13,007 nt of DNA, from the NCBI GenBank assembly GCA_030824295.1, contig JAVBYA010000099.1, positions 1 to 13,007 on the forward strand. Direction: 5' to 3'. This stretch comes from Bacteroidota bacterium. Its GTDB lineage: Bacteria; Bacteroidota; Ignavibacteria; UBA10030; UBA8401. Within the stretch, counting starts at the first letter, position 1, and every line of letters starts with the position of its first letter. Under the pieces are notes generated by a model. The model had not been told where the DNA came from. It searched no databases and worked only from the letters and a program-made list of their open reading frames with translations. Shown here piece by piece: positions 12,889-13,007 of this stretch. A program made the position numbers and the translations under genes.

Positions 12889-13007
12889 TGTCTCGTCCGG
12901 CTGTAAGTTGACAGGTTTGTGAGTTAAGCAGCATACACCATATCTGGCGTTTTCATCATGAGACTAAGATGGGGACGCAGGTGATTATATGCGTTGATAG
13001 CTTCAGC
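12889..13007 (-). mobile_element. IS3-family insertion sequence, 3' end (partial)
   Basis: The right edge holds the 3' end of a transposase gene on the minus strand. It is followed by a terminal region that probably ends at TGTCTCGTCCGGCTGTAAGT (starting 12889) with the 5'-TG terminus usual for IS3-family ends. The other end, its inverted repeat and any target duplication are outside the window, so the exact boundary is inferred. Confidence 0.65.
12924..13007 (-). CDS. IS3-family transposase (OrfB-type), C-terminal 27 residues
   Basis: Read on the minus strand, the last 84 bases encode 27 residues ending at a TAA (complement of 12924-12926). They include AINAYNHLRPHLSLMMKTPD, then MVYAA. The YNxxRPHxSLxxxTP pattern is the classic C-terminus of the rve integrase domain of IS3-family OrfB transposases, just downstream of the catalytic Glu. 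The catalytic residues, OrfA and the frameshift region are beyond the window, so I cannot say whether the copy is active. Confidence 0.8.
   Translation of the reverse strand, partial: AEAINAYNHLRPHLSLMMKTPDMVYAA

Overview
This window reads as a chromosomal segment of a Gram-negative bacterium of the Bacteroidota/Chlorobi/Ignavibacteria assemblage (inference). The main reasons are a large DUF2723 membrane protein of the type common in that assemblage, a lepA-lepB-lepB-hemW cluster, and signal peptidases with the SMEN-type active-site box. Several genes keep recognisable Shine-Dalgarno sequences (lepB1, lepB2, the DUF2723 gene, the hydrolase). This fits an Ignavibacteria- or Chlorobi-like lineage better than classical Bacteroidia. 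The DNA is moderately GC-rich in genes, with AT-rich, repeat-filled intergenic gaps.

Layout. (1) Positions 2-478 hold the 3' part of an F420/NADP-oxidoreductase-type Rossmann protein, closed by a good intrinsic terminator. (2) Positions 670-5731 hold four co-directional housekeeping genes: the ribosome-associated GTPase LepA (EF4), two divergent signal peptidase I paralogues and the radical-SAM heme chaperone HemW. (3) Positions 5978-8743 hold a 921-residue DUF2723 membrane protein, a GT-C-like candidate protein O-glycosyltransferase, with its own candidate promoter and a strong terminator. (4) A 394-bp gap follows; it carries a nested palindromic repeat element. (5) Positions 9138-11108 hold a SAM methyltransferase and a GT4 glycosyltransferase, probably a small surface-glycan or glycolipid module. 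(6) Positions 11345-12878 hold two divergent genes for secreted proteins: a small protein possibly of OB-fold type and an alpha/beta-hydrolase-like protein. (7) The right edge is the 3' end of an IS3-family insertion sequence, ending about 10 bp after the hydrolase stop codon.

How it fits together. The two signal peptidases, the membrane glycosyltransferase candidate, the glycan genes and the two signal-peptide-bearing proteins give much of the window an envelope and secretion theme. No defence system, CRISPR array, prophage or clearly new multi-gene system is visible. The most unusual content is intergenic. There are at least four gaps filled with 7-8-nt periodic, partly self-complementary sequence. 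There are two copies of a REP-like palindrome family beginning TCAT(C/T)CTGAG. There is also one 160-bp nested inverted-repeat element. Together these suggest active small-repeat traffic in this genome.
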